This document shows positions 14,204-23,430 of a DNA stretch of 64,000 bases, piece by piece; the first letter of the stretch is position 1; each line of letters opens with the position of its first letter. The notes below the pieces were generated by a model, which saw nothing but the letters and a program-made list of their open reading frames with translations, was not told the origin of the DNA and ran no database searches. The position numbers and the translations under genes were made by a program. The DNA is taken from NCBI GenBank assembly GCA_041396965.1, contig JAWKXN010000001.1:248001-312000 (forward strand). The letters run 5' to 3'. The stretch comes from Rickettsiales bacterium. Lineage in GTDB: Bacteria > Pseudomonadota > Alphaproteobacteria > Rickettsiales > SXRF01.

Positions 14204-16687
14204 CTAAAATACTCGGTATCTATTATTTAATTCATCAACTACCTCATTCATCCTATTATCAGTATGCACCGTATCGTAAAATAGATGAGATAGTACCGCT
14301 CCTTGTAGTGGTTGTGCCGTGTGAGGCGTGTTGTTGTTAAGTAATCCACCTATAGCATATTTAGAAGTAACATCTTTCATACTCGTTCTGTCAAGAGCGG
14401 AATTTGTCTGGCTGTTATCGTTAAGTCTAAGCGTTGGTACCCCATTGTTAAACCTAAAAGCGAATATATAAGGAATTTCAGTAGAGGTTGGCTTGAATAT
14501 TGTGTTGCTGTCGGTTAGAACTTCTGACGAATTAATATAGTACAGGAAGAAATTGTCGTTAACATCCAAATTAATTCGCCACGACGCTCCGATGGCTGAA
14601 TCATAAAAACCACATATACATTGAGCCACTCCCAGATTATGAAAACTAGCCACCACATAAACGGTAAAGCCATCTCTGTTATAGCTGAAATTATCTACAG
14701 TCATTAATTTTCTGTCGCTAGAATTATAAAAATCAGGAACATACAAACTGCCATGCCGGTAAGTGTTTATAAGCGGTTGGTCGCCACTGGTTGCCTGTAA
14801 CGCGTGATTGCCATTACCACTTATATCATCCCACTGGCTTATATTACTGCCTGATAAAGTATAATTAGCGAAATCAAGCGATGATAGATGAACAAGTAAA
14901 TTTCCACTGTCTGGTGTGGGATTAATAGCCGGAATTAAGGAGTTGTTTCTTATATATGAAATACCGACACCTCTACTAAAATGGATGCCATCTTTAGTGG
15001 TTGGGATATTACCACCATATAGATCTGTCCGCCATTTATAATTATTGGTTAAATCATTTACGCAGTCCGCTAAATCAATATAACCGTCTCTGCTAATACT
15101 GCCTGTGTTTTTACGAAGTCGCTCATTAAAACTAACCACTTCACCCCCAGAATCATAAGGAGTAGAAAAAGCTGTTTGATTGGTTGTAGTAAGATAGGAG
15201 TCCGTAGATGTGGTATGTGGCGGTATAGTAGTTCCCCAAAGATTACCTATTCCTTTGTTAGAAAATTCGGTAAATATACTCTGAATTCTACCTTCCATAG
15301 TACTTGCTGTAAGCGCTGAGTCCTCACTAAAATCATTAGTGCCTAGCGCTCCTACGAGAATAGCTTTGCTGATATTTAGACCATCGGCTATCACTTTATC
15401 AATAAAGGCAAGTAGTTTGTCATGGTTTGTTACCCATCCGCTAGCGCTATCGCCAAACCTTCCGATTTTCCAAAAGGCGTAGCCATGAACACTTACGATT
15501 AATTGTTCCAATGCTCCTGAACTGCCAACTAAGTCACCAGTTCCGCCTGCTGAGCCAATACCAGCTCCATTGGAATCAACAATGGATATAAAGAAAGGAG
15601 TGTTATCTGATGATTCTCCGAGTATTAGGCACGGACCATAATTTGTTTGATCGCCAGAGCCCCAGCCACCACCGCCGCCAAGCTCAACCAGTGGTGGATT
15701 AGCGTCATCATGTCCTGAACCACCTGTCTGCACAGTGATGCTAGTAACACTTCCGCCTTCCTGAGAGGCAAACCCAGTAACTCCGCTAGGCAAGAATTCG
15801 CCACCTTGTGTATAAGTACCAAATCCTGTTCCATCAACTCCCGAAAGTTCAAAAGTAGTAGAGGTAACATTAACTAAAGTGTAAGTTCCACTGTTAAGTT
15901 CGGTCATCCCGCCAACATCGCTAAATGTTCCTGTCTGTCCACTACTATAGCCATGTGCCTTACTGGTGGTAATCACTATCGGATTAGCGCCCGTTGCTCC
16001 TGTTACAAAAGCCACTGGTGTTGATTGATAATCAGCAGCTGGTTGCCCTCTGCCAGCGTCACCATAATAAGCTCCAAGTGAGAGACCAGAGGAATAATCT
16101 TGCCCGCCGCCGGTTACCGTAGCTGGTGTTTGTATCACCCCACCAGATGAGCTGAAAGTACCAGCCGAACCCTGTCCATAACCACCACCAGTATAATCTA
16201 TAGTATCATTAGTACCAGAGACTATACCATCTTGCCTTGCTCTACGCCCCATGTGAGATGTAAGTACATTATAGCTTCCCGCTACTCCACCATCGCTAGC
16301 GACACGGCGGTTAATTACATGGAAAACAGTATTAGCTGGAATAGTAAGCCCAAACACACTCCAAACGCCGCTACCCCATTCTTTTACGAGTGTTTTAGTG
16401 GTGACTCCATTATCAGCGATAGCCGAATAGAATGTCCCATTATATTCAATGCCAACATTCAAATCAAAATCATAGTAAGCGTCACTATTTCCGTTTTGGA
16501 TAACTATGCCATTAACAAAATATATACGTGGATTAACTAACGGTACATTACCGGTTTTGTGGGTAGTGCGGCTATTATGTACCCAGTTAGAGCTGCTATT
16601 GAATGTATAAGGGAATAATAAATTACCTGTAGCTATTACTAGGTTTTTATTATTTGTGTTCGCCAGTAATTTGAGTAATTGTCCCAT
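14204..16687 (-). CDS. Phage-tail-like protein with FCCH-like, SGNH hydrolase and LamG-like parts
   Basis: 827 residues with a mosaic architecture. Residues 1-150 resemble a phage structural N-terminus. Residues about 225-296 (PIVITTSKAHGYSSG, TFELSGVDG) match the FCCH-type repeat often found in phage tail proteins. Residues about 360-600 look like an SGNH esterase: block I FISIVDSNGAGIG (Ser372), block III GALGTNDFS (Asn451), block V DGIHFS. The C-terminal ~200 residues (SQWDDISGNGNHALQATS and later strands) are LamG/concanavalin-like. Gly/Ser-rich linkers join them. Such proteins bind or trim surface polysaccharide. No capsid, terminase or tail-tube genes are nearby, so it is either a remnant or an adopted adhesin. 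Function inferred from domains only. Confidence 0.65.
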   Translation of the reverse strand: MGQLLKLLANTNNKNLVIATGNLLFPYTFNSSSNWVHNSRTTHKTGNVPLVNPRIYFVNGIVIQNGNSDAYYDFDLNVGIEYNGTFYSAIADNGVTTKTLVKEWGSGVWSVFGLTIPANTVFHVINRRVASDGGVAGSYNVLTSHMGRRARQDGIVSGTNDTIDYTGGGYGQGSAGTFSSSGGVIQTPATVTGGGQDYSSGLSLGAYYGDAGRGQPAADYQSTPVAFVTGATGANPIVITTSKAHGYSSGQTGTFSDVGGMTELNSGTYTLVNVTSTTFELSGVDGTGFGTYTQGGEFLPSGVTGFASQEGGSVTSITVQTGGSGHDDANPPLVELGGGGGWGSGDQTNYGPCLILGESSDNTPFFISIVDSNGAGIGSAGGTGDLVGSSGALEQLIVSVHGYAFWKIGRFGDSASGWVTNHDKLLAFIDKVIADGLNISKAILVGALGTNDFSEDSALTASTMEGRIQSIFTEFSNKGIGNLWGTTIPPHTTSTDSYLTTTNQTAFSTPYDSGGEVVSFNERLRKNTGSISRDGYIDLADCVNDLTNNYKWRTDLYGGNIPTTKDGIHFSRGVGISYIRNNSLIPAINPTPDSGNLLVHLSSLDFANYTLSGSNISQWDDISGNGNHALQATSGDQPLINTYRHGSLYVPDFYNSSDRKLMTVDNFSYNRDGFTVYVVASFHNLGVAQCICGFYDSAIGASWRINLDVNDNFFLYYINSSEVLTDSNTIFKPTSTEIPYIFAFRFNNGVPTLRLNDNSQTNSALDRTSMKDVTSKYAIGGLLNNNTPHTAQPLQGAVLSHLFYDTVHTDNRMNEVVDELNNRYRVF

Positions 16688-17043
16688 TATACTAACCGTA
16701 AAGCTAATGTTAGTATGGTGTCATCAGTGGATTGAACTGTATCAGCTTCTAGTTTGATAAATTGCCAAGCGGCGGTTATCGCTAGATTAGAGATAGCCAC
16801 AGGTTTACCCGCCGTAGCGCTCAAGGAAAAGTCCACTCCATCCACTTGTATTCTGTTGTAGCTTCCACCTAAAGAACTAGATGCTTGAATATAGATCTTC
16901 GTGCCATCAAAATTGCTTGGAATAAAAACTCCCGCCAGATCCATACCATGTAGATCTATCGCCGAACTTAAAATCTGACCACTTGCTACGGTAGTTGTAA
17001 GACTATAAACTTTATTTGACGCGTATGATTTTTCATTTGTCAT
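16687..17043 (-). CDS. Small phage-style structural protein, partner of the tail-like gene
   Basis: 118 residues. The stop overlaps the next ATG (TAATG), so it is coupled to the large SGNH/LamG protein. The sequence is Ser/Thr/Ala-rich with beta-strand patterns such as AGVFIPSNFDGTKIYIQAS and WQFIKLEADTVQSTDDT. This style is seen in small phage decoration or tail-associated proteins that read 'statistical' noise-tolerant beta folds. No signal peptide. No specific family is recognised; the phage link rests on the partner and on composition. Confidence 0.5.
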   Translation of the reverse strand: MTNEKSYASNKVYSLTTTVASGQILSSAIDLHGMDLAGVFIPSNFDGTKIYIQASSSLGGSYNRIQVDGVDFSLSATAGKPVAISNLAITAAWQFIKLEADTVQSTDDTILTLALRLV

Positions 17044-17117
17044 ATCATTACCCTTTTTGTTGTTCTAGGGTAACAATATTTATCTACCTTATTTTGTTCA
17101 GGAAGTGGATAATTTAG

Positions 17118-17555
17118 CTACACACTCGCGCTAAGCATCCATCCCGCTTTTTCATGAACAGTCAGCCTGTCTACCGCCAGTCCGATAGTTACCTCATCAC
17201 CGGCTTTTTGCGCTGTTTTAATGAGTTGGTTGAGAGTGGAACTGATTATTTTTTGATCTTCCGCCAGCTCTTTTACCATAGATTTAGCGTCTTTATCCTC
17301 ATCGCCATCTTTTATGTTAGAAACTTCCGCGTAAGATTTCCAACTACCCGGTGCTTTATGACCAAGAGCTCTTATTCTTTCGGCTATCTCATCAATAGCC
17401 GCAGCCAAGTCAGTATATTGCTCCTCAAACATAAGATGTAACGCTTTGAAATTCTCGCCTTCTACATTCCAGTGATAGTTCTGGGTTTTAAGGTATAAGG
17501 CATAGCTATCCGCTAGTAATATTTTTAGTTCTTCTGCTACAGGATTATTACTCAT
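17118..17555 (-). CDS. dps: Dps-family DNA-protection/ferritin-like protein
   Basis: 145 residues. The Dps ferroxidase signature is clear: NYHWNVEGENFKALHLMFEEQY with His28 and His40, then DEIAERIRALGHKAPGS carrying the Asp/Glu ligands. The family forms 12-mer shells that oxidise Fe2+ with H2O2 and shield DNA in starvation or oxidative stress. The N-terminus is short and not Lys-rich, so direct DNA binding may be weak. It lies between a receiver protein and the phage-like pair, all on the minus strand but with gaps of about 75-150 bases, so an operon is uncertain. Confidence 0.9.
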   Translation of the reverse strand: MSNNPVAEELKILLADSYALYLKTQNYHWNVEGENFKALHLMFEEQYTDLAAAIDEIAERIRALGHKAPGSWKSYAEVSNIKDGDEDKDAKSMVKELAEDQKIISSTLNQLIKTAQKAGDEVTIGLAVDRLTVHEKAGWMLSASV

Positions 17556-17700
17556 AAAAATTTCCTTCCAGTTACAATATTCAACACGATGACCATTGTG
17601 ATGTTATCAACGGAAAAATCAAGACTATTTTTGTATTGTGTATAGAACTACAAGTTTTAGATTGGAACAGTCAGCTTAATAAGCGTGAGTAAGTGGAAAT

Positions 17701-18729
17701 TTAAGCGTATTTTTTTACCAGTTTTTTTAGTTCATCCGCTATTTGCGCTCCGGATTCACCAGCGTTTCCTTTAAGTTGATGTCCTAATATAACTTGTAGA
17801 ACTTCTATGTGTTTTTTAACTACCAAAAGATGCTTTTTGTTTTCTGGATTTAGAACATTTTTACTAAACATATAAAGCTCGTATGCTATTTCCTTTGCTC
17901 TGTTATAACCGAACGTTCCGGATCTTGATTTAATTATCAGAGCGGTATCCGATATATTTTTAATTGTTTTTTCTGCATTTGGTATTGATGTAAGATCGTT
18001 GTAAAATATTTTAAGCTCATCAATATTCTCACGAATCCATAACAAAGAATCATCCGTTATCGCGTCAATAGCTTTTTGAGCGTTACTTAGAACACCTTTC
18101 GTAATAAGATTACCAAGAGTAACATTCTTGCCAAGTTTTACTTTTAGTGAAAAGTCAGGAGGCCATATTTTAGGTTCTTTATTTTCCGCTGATAAAGCTT
18201 TCTTTATTTCTTTAGGATTAATTTTTTTATTAAAATCACGCTTATTTAATTTCCTTCTTTCTTTAGTGGGCTTATTATCATTTTCTATTGTACGCCTGTC
18301 TGGTCCTACAAAATTTTCACTAACCACGAAATCTCTCGGTGACTCAAATATTTTTTCCAACCTTTTATAAATGGACTGAGCGGTAAATGGTTTTATCATA
18401 TACTCATTTACCCCATAATTACGAGCGAGTAGGACATCCGCCACCTCAGTTCTACCAGTTAACATTATTACTGGAATAGTGGGGTTAGGAGATTGTGGAT
18501 TGCGGCGGATGAATTTAAGCATTTCCAAGCCATTCATCTGCTTGGTGTCCCATTCAGTTATCACGAAATCAAAATTTATGGTCTGCAATAGATTAATAGC
18601 GTCCTTTCCATCTTTAGTAAGATGAATATCCGAGAAACCCATTTTTCTGAGAGTCTGTTTTAACACTCGTGCCATTTTCTCATCAGCGTCCACTATGAGG
18701 ACACGGTAATCTATTAGTCTGCTAATCAA
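17701..18729 (-). CDS. Atypical receiver protein with VGPDRR motif and C-terminal helical domain
   Basis: 342 residues. The first ~125 form a CheY-like fold (VLIVDADEK pocket, Lys113 in MIKPF), but the phospho-acceptor position reads VITEWDTKQMNG: Glu59 aligns with the usual Asp. This may mimic the phosphorylated state or remove phospho-control. VGPDRRT (about 141-147) is a motif I associate with alphaproteobacterial receiver proteins. A basic linker precedes residues about 195-342, which are helical and end in a four-helix-like region containing GHQLKGNAGESG. That stretch recalls an HPt domain (H-x-LKG-x-A), with the His in GHQLKG as a possible phosphotransfer site. Role not known. Confidence 0.72.
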   Translation of the reverse strand: MISRLIDYRVLIVDADEKMARVLKQTLRKMGFSDIHLTKDGKDAINLLQTINFDFVITEWDTKQMNGLEMLKFIRRNPQSPNPTIPVIMLTGRTEVADVLLARNYGVNEYMIKPFTAQSIYKRLEKIFESPRDFVVSENFVGPDRRTIENDNKPTKERRKLNKRDFNKKINPKEIKKALSAENKEPKIWPPDFSLKVKLGKNVTLGNLITKGVLSNAQKAIDAITDDSLLWIRENIDELKIFYNDLTSIPNAEKTIKNISDTALIIKSRSGTFGYNRAKEIAYELYMFSKNVLNPENKKHLLVVKKHIEVLQVILGHQLKGNAGESGAQIADELKKLVKKYA

Positions 18730-18808
18730 TATTCCCTCCAGCCCTACGAATATTAATGTTTATAAATATTTGACCATTTTTTGGTTAAAATATAGTTATG
18801 TATTGAGG

Positions 18809-19228
18809 CTATTTTGAGATATTTTTTATTTTTTCAATGGTTCTAAGCCCGCTAAGCCCCAACATTCCCATCAAAACAGTGGATAAAGCCTCCATATTAA
18901 ATGATGGTAATTCAATTTTGCCACCACTACCGGCTATTATAAATACCAAAACCGGTTGTATTATAAAATGATAGGCAAAAGCAATTCCACATACCCAGCC
19001 GATAAAAGGTCGCCAACCTGATATGAATATGTTGGAATTCGTGGCCTCTATTTTATTTATCTCCGATTGGTTGAGATCAGCGGATAGAGCCATTTTTAGC
19101 TTTTCTAGTTCGGCGGCTCGTTCATATTTGAGTAACTCACTTTGAGCTTTTTCTCTTTCCAGCGGATCGGGGATTATCTTATCAAGCAATTCTGATATTG
19201 CTGGTATTAATGCTAACCATGCTCCCAT
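18809..19228 (-). CDS. Three-TM holin of the gene-transfer-agent type
   Basis: 139 residues. An amphipathic N-terminus (ISELLDKIIPDPLEREKAQSELLKYE) is followed by a Glu/Lys helix, then hydrophobic segments around FISGWRPFIGWVCGIAFAYHFIIQPVLVFII and ALSTVLMGMLGLSGLRTIEKI. The WRPFIGWVCG and LSGLRTIEK motifs are those of the holin family named for GTA release (3TM holin). Such holins open the inner membrane for endolysin. No endolysin or GTA capsid genes are in the window; the tail-like pair lies 1.8 kb away on the same strand. It may be a piece of a dispersed GTA or an old prophage. Confidence 0.75.
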   Translation of the reverse strand: MGAWLALIPAISELLDKIIPDPLEREKAQSELLKYERAAELEKLKMALSADLNQSEINKIEATNSNIFISGWRPFIGWVCGIAFAYHFIIQPVLVFIIAGSGGKIELPSFNMEALSTVLMGMLGLSGLRTIEKIKNISK

Positions 19229-19447
19229 ATAATTTCTTTATCTCTTAGTTGATTTTACTAAAGTAATATTAAAAATATCATGTCTAGGTAATAGTAATTT
19301 AATTTTTTCTGGAAGATGGAAAATATATTCTATGGATTAAAAATTTGTAATGTTGCTTATAATAAGCTGAATTATATATAAAAAATTACTAATTTATCTC
19401 TCTTGCAACAAAACGTAACAAACAGTGATTTGAAATACATAATACAA

Positions 19448-19464
19448 AATCGTAACTTACGATT
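19448..19464. promoter_or_regulatory. Perfect palindrome upstream of lpxC
   Basis: AATCGTAA-C-TTACGATT, 36 bases before the GTG start. It could be an operator or a leader hairpin. The surrounding 272-base gap (19229-19500) is AT-rich and holds no supported gene. Confidence 0.4.
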
Positions 19465-19500
19465 ACATATTATGAATAACTTTATAAAGTAGGATGTTAC

Positions 19501-20442
19501 GTGATTAAACAATCGGTTTCTTTTCAGACAACAATTGCGAATAAAGTATCATGCAGTGGTGTCGGTCTTCATAGCGGCAAGGATATAACGATGACTATAA
19601 AGCCAGCGGTAGCTGATAGCGGTATAGTTTTCAAAAGGTTGGATGTTGAGGAAAAAAAATCATACGTTCCGGCGGTTTTTGACGCGGTATGTGAGACTAA
19701 TCTTGGAACAAAAATTCGTAATGAATATGGAGTGACTGTTGCTACCGTAGAGCATCTTATGGCCGCCCTTTGGGGGTTTGGTATTGATAACGCTATTATT
19801 GAGATTGATGGTATAGAAGTGCCTATTATGGATGGTAGCTCGGATCCTTTCATGTTTATGCTTGAATGCGCTGGAATATCCTCTCTCAAAAAACCACGTA
19901 AAATTTTGCGTATTGTTAAAAATGTAGAAATTCGTGATGGCGGAAGTTTCGCTCATATCTCTCCTAATCAAGAGGGGGATTGCGGTATGTTACTCGACGT
20001 TGAGATTGATTTTGACAACTCAGCTATAGGTAAACAAAAAGCTGTTTATGATTTCCGTGATATAAATTTCAAACAAACCGTAAGCCGTGCTCGTACTTTT
20101 GGGTTTGAGCATGAGATAGAAGGTTTGCGTTCTATGGGGCTCGCTCTTGGTGGTTCACTTGATAACGCTATAGTTGTTGGTAAAGAAGGTGTGATAAACA
20201 GCGATGGTCTTCGCTATAGTGATGAGTTCGTAAGGCATAAGGCTCTTGATTGTGTAGGAGATCTATTTCTTGCCGGTTACCGTATTGATGGAAAATTTGA
20301 GTTCATACGCCCAGGTCATTCAATAAATAACAAGCTGCTTCGCGCGCTATTTGCTGATGACACCGCTTACGTTATTGAGGATGAAGGCTCCATTTCTGAT
20401 ATGCTTCCAATTAATGGTGCGTTGGAAAATATATACGCCTAA
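19501..20442 (+). CDS. lpxC: UDP-3-O-acyl-N-acetylglucosamine deacetylase LpxC
   Basis: 313 residues from GTG 19501 (TAGGA ribosome site nearby). Zinc ligands are visible: His85 in EHLMAAL, His246 and Asp250 in HKALDCVGD. The catalytic His273 is in RPGHSINN, and the DGSSDPF substrate loop is intact. LpxC performs the committed step of lipid A synthesis, so the organism makes LPS. It heads the lpxC-bamD-recN-ligA order common in Alphaproteobacteria; ftsZ, which often precedes it, is not adjacent here. A 17-bp palindrome lies in the leader. Confidence 0.97.
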   Translation: MIKQSVSFQTTIANKVSCSGVGLHSGKDITMTIKPAVADSGIVFKRLDVEEKKSYVPAVFDAVCETNLGTKIRNEYGVTVATVEHLMAALWGFGIDNAIIEIDGIEVPIMDGSSDPFMFMLECAGISSLKKPRKILRIVKNVEIRDGGSFAHISPNQEGDCGMLLDVEIDFDNSAIGKQKAVYDFRDINFKQTVSRARTFGFEHEIEGLRSMGLALGGSLDNAIVVGKEGVINSDGLRYSDEFVRHKALDCVGDLFLAGYRIDGKFEFIRPGHSINNKLLRALFADDTAYVIEDEGSISDMLPINGALENIYA

Positions 20443-20774
20443 TCAAGCAGAATCTATATTTGTTTGTATTTCTAGTATTTCCTACCAAAAATACTGTGGA
20501 GCATAGTTTAGGCTCGCTATATCTAATGACCTATGGTAACTTGTAGGAGGAATTACTCAAATTACTATTAGAGCCAGCTCCGGAAGAGTTGATTTTACAA
20601 CGCTTAGCGAGCGAGATAATTTTATTTTTGTAGGGAAAAATAAAGGTAATTTACTATAATTCTCCATTTCTCCAGTTCCTCAATTCCCTCATCTCTTACT
20701 CCTATAAAATTAGCTTGTGCCGGAACTATTTTGCCTGATATAGTCGCCCCATTCACAACAGTATAAAATCGGCT
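20443..20774. other. 332-base gap between lpxC and bamD with possible coding remnants
   Basis: No confident gene. A plus-strand frame without an ordinary start (about 20557-20660) reads ITIRASSGRVDFTTLSERD onward and follows a perfect AGGAGG (20545-20550); only an ATT start fits it. On the minus strand a frame containing VVNGATISGKIVP runs opposite 20620-20765. Both look like protein-like remnants rather than working genes. No terminator was seen. Confidence 0.3.
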
Positions 20775-21599
20775 ATGCTTAATAACAAAACCATATTCTA
20801 TATCTTATCATCTTTTATCGTTGTCTCTTGTTCAAATGGTGATGATGATTTGATAACTCATAAAAAAGTGGAATCCCCTGAATCTATATATAATCGGGCA
20901 CGTGATAATATTGACGAGGGAAATTATAATTCCGCTATTACTGATTTTGAGGAAGTTGAACGCCAGCATCCATATTCTCCGCTTTCCACAGACGCTCAAA
21001 TTATGGCGGCTTACGCTAGTTATCGTATTGAGAAATATGATGAGGCAATAGCCATGCTTGAACGTTTTGTAAAGCTATATCCAAGTAGTGATTCCACTCC
21101 CTACGCTTATTATTTGATAGCCATATGTTATTACGACCAAATTTCAGATGTCGGACGTGATCAAATGATTACCCAGCAAGCTCTTCAGGCGCTAAACGAG
21201 GTGGCAAGACGTTTCCCTAATTCTGATTATGCTCGTGACGCTAAAATAAAGGCCGATCTTACCAGAGACCATCTTGCCGGCAAAGAAATGGAAATAGGTC
21301 GCTATTACCTTAAGCAAGATGACACTATCGCTGCGATCAATCGTTTTCGCTATGTGGTTGATAATTATCAAACCACCAGTCATGTACCAGAAGCTTTACA
21401 TCGCCTTGTAGAGTCTTACTTAACGCTTGGGGTTGTTGATGAGGCGAAACGCTACGCCGCTGTGCTTGGTTATAATTTCCCAAATAGCTCATGGTATCGT
21501 GATAGTTACCGTTTGATGGAAGAGTATGGTTCTGATACTAGTTCTGGATTGAAGAAGCCAGAGAAAGAATCATCATGGTGGGATAGTATTATTCCGTAA
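20775..21599 (+). CDS. bamD: Outer-membrane assembly lipoprotein BamD
   Basis: 274 residues. A lipoprotein signal ends in VVSC with Cys19 as the acylation site. Tetratricopeptide-like repeats follow: YNRARDNIDEGNYNSAI (about 40-57), then AYASYRIEKYDEAIAMLERF, a third around QQALQALNEVARRFP, and GRYYLKQDDTIAAINRF. This is the standard BamD/ComL layout. BamD works with BamA to insert beta-barrels such as the porin at 2368. A Ser/Lys tail (GLKKPEKESSWWDS) ends it. Fourteen bases separate it from recN, consistent with one transcript. Confidence 0.95.
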   Translation: MLNNKTIFYILSSFIVVSCSNGDDDLITHKKVESPESIYNRARDNIDEGNYNSAITDFEEVERQHPYSPLSTDAQIMAAYASYRIEKYDEAIAMLERFVKLYPSSDSTPYAYYLIAICYYDQISDVGRDQMITQQALQALNEVARRFPNSDYARDAKIKADLTRDHLAGKEMEIGRYYLKQDDTIAAINRFRYVVDNYQTTSHVPEALHRLVESYLTLGVVDEAKRYAAVLGYNFPNSSWYRDSYRLMEEYGSDTSSGLKKPEKESSWWDSIIP

Positions 21600-21613
21600 C
21601 TGATGGTAACATT

Positions 21614-23299
21614 ATGCTGATAAGGCTTTCCATTCGTGATATAGTTTTAATTGAAAGCTGTGATATAGAGCTGAAGTCGGGCTTATGTGTGCTTTCCGGT
21701 GAGACGGGCGCTGGTAAATCTATATTACTTGATTCTCTTGGCTTGGTACTAGGGGCGCGTGCGGATATTTCACTTATCCGTAATCAAAAAGAGCAAGGTA
21801 CGGTTAGCGCCGAATTTGATATTTCAGGAAATAATCGGGTGAAAGAAATACTAGCTGAGCTAGGGCTGGAAGAATCCGATAATATGATAATAAGACGGAT
21901 AATAAATTCTGACGGTAAAAGTAGAGCGTTACTTAATGACCAGCCGATAGCCCTTACTTCTTTGAAAAAAATTACGGAAAATATTATTGAGCTTAACGGG
22001 CAACATGATCAAAAAATCCTTATGGATAATTCTTTGCACAAGAAAATGCTGGATGATTATGGAAAACTCGCGGAGACCCAAAAGAGTGTGGCTGAAAAAT
22101 ATACGGCTTGGAGTAAAAGTAAAAAGGCGGTAAGCGATCTTAAAGAAGAGATAGAGCTTGCCACCCGTGAACAGGAATATTTACGGCATATGCGTAGTGA
22201 GTTAAAGCAGCTTAATCCGCAAATAGGTGAGGAGGAAAGCCTATCGGAAACTCGTGCTGAAATGATGAAAAGTGAAAAAATGTTTGGTGTGTTAGATGAG
22301 GCGATAGCTGAGCTTAATTCCGGTAGTGGTGTGCTTGCCGCTTTACGTAATGCCCAGCGCACTCTCAGTCGCTCACCGCTTACTAATGACTTGGCGGAGT
22401 TCTCTGCTATAATAGAGGGATTAGAAAAAGCCGCGATTGAGGCGGAGGAGGCTTTATATTCTTTGGAAAAGATTGGTCAGGAATCACAGTTTGATCCAGT
22501 AAAGCTTGAGGAAACAGAAGAAAGATTATTCGCGCTGAAAGCGGCGGGACGTAAATATAATTTACCGCTTGATGAGCTTGCCACTCTTAAGGAGCAAGTA
22601 GAGGAAAAACTTGATATAATAGATTCACAGGAAGAAAAATTGCGTAAGCTTAACGCTCTTTCGACAAAGGCAAAAGAAGAGTTTTTAAGTGAGGCTTTTA
22701 CGCTATCAGATAAACGTAGAAAAATTGCCACTAGCTTGGAGAAAGCCGTAGAAAAGGAATTAAAGCCACTAAAAATGGAATCCACTCGTTTCAGGGTTCT
22801 AATTGAGCGGACGGATGAACAAAGCTGGAATTCATCGGGCATTGATAATATCCAGTTTGAGTGCGCTACCAATGTACCAAAAGACGCTACGGAAATTCAC
22901 TATGCCTCACTTAACAAGATTGCCTCTGGCGGTGAGATTTCCCGCTTTATGCTTGCTCTTAAAGTAGTTCTTAGTGGAAATAATAACACCCCAACCATTA
23001 TTTTTGATGAGATAGATACCGGAACCGGCGGCGCTGTCGCTGATGCTATCGGCAAGCGGCTTGCTGCTCTTTCCGCTGACTCACAAATATTGGTGGTAAC
23101 TCACCTACCGCAAGTCGCTGTGCGTGGTAATCATCATTTATTTATCAGCAAACAGGAAAAGAATGGTAAAATCGTAACTGAGGTAAAAGAACTTTCCACT
23201 AAGGAAAGAGAAGAGGAGCTAGCCCGCATGCTTGCCGGAGCCATAATAACTAAAGAAGCCCGCACCGCTGCCCGCAAACTGTTGGAGCAAGCGGCGTAG
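21614..23299 (+). CDS. recN: DNA repair protein RecN
   Basis: 561 residues, full length. Walker A GETGAGKS is at 29-36, a long coiled coil fills about 150-360, the ABC signature IASGGEISRFMLAL precedes Walker B (TIIFDEIDTGTGG), and the H-loop region is VVTHLPQVAVRG. RecN is an SMC-like ATPase recruited to double-strand breaks and needed for recombinational repair. It sits between bamD and ligA as in many Alphaproteobacteria, though a ParDE-like pair on the opposite strand now separates it from ligA. Confidence 0.96.
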   Translation: MLIRLSIRDIVLIESCDIELKSGLCVLSGETGAGKSILLDSLGLVLGARADISLIRNQKEQGTVSAEFDISGNNRVKEILAELGLEESDNMIIRRIINSDGKSRALLNDQPIALTSLKKITENIIELNGQHDQKILMDNSLHKKMLDDYGKLAETQKSVAEKYTAWSKSKKAVSDLKEEIELATREQEYLRHMRSELKQLNPQIGEEESLSETRAEMMKSEKMFGVLDEAIAELNSGSGVLAALRNAQRTLSRSPLTNDLAEFSAIIEGLEKAAIEAEEALYSLEKIGQESQFDPVKLEETEERLFALKAAGRKYNLPLDELATLKEQVEEKLDIIDSQEEKLRKLNALSTKAKEEFLSEAFTLSDKRRKIATSLEKAVEKELKPLKMESTRFRVLIERTDEQSWNSSGIDNIQFECATNVPKDATEIHYASLNKIASGGEISRFMLALKVVLSGNNNTPTIIFDEIDTGTGGAVADAIGKRLAALSADSQILVVTHLPQVAVRGNHHLFISKQEKNGKIVTEVKELSTKEREEELARMLAGAIITKEARTAARKLLEQAA

Positions 23300-23350
23300 A
23301 GGTTTAATCTCTCTGATTTTTATTCATCTCCTCTTGCATTGTATTAAAAA

Positions 23351-23420
23351 GCGGTAGAAACTTGGATGAGCGAGGTGACGACTAACACCATTGAGGTGCG
23401 CGGCCTGAGTGGCGCATGAA
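23351..23420. repeat. GC-rich intergenic island, possible dispersed repeat
   Basis: This block stands out in base composition from its AT-rich surroundings. It contains CACC-ATTGA-GGTG and GCGC...GCGC inverted pieces. Read in reverse it resembles, loosely, the island at 30047-30115. The match is by eye and imperfect. Confidence 0.25.
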
Positions 23421-23430
23421 CACAATAGCT

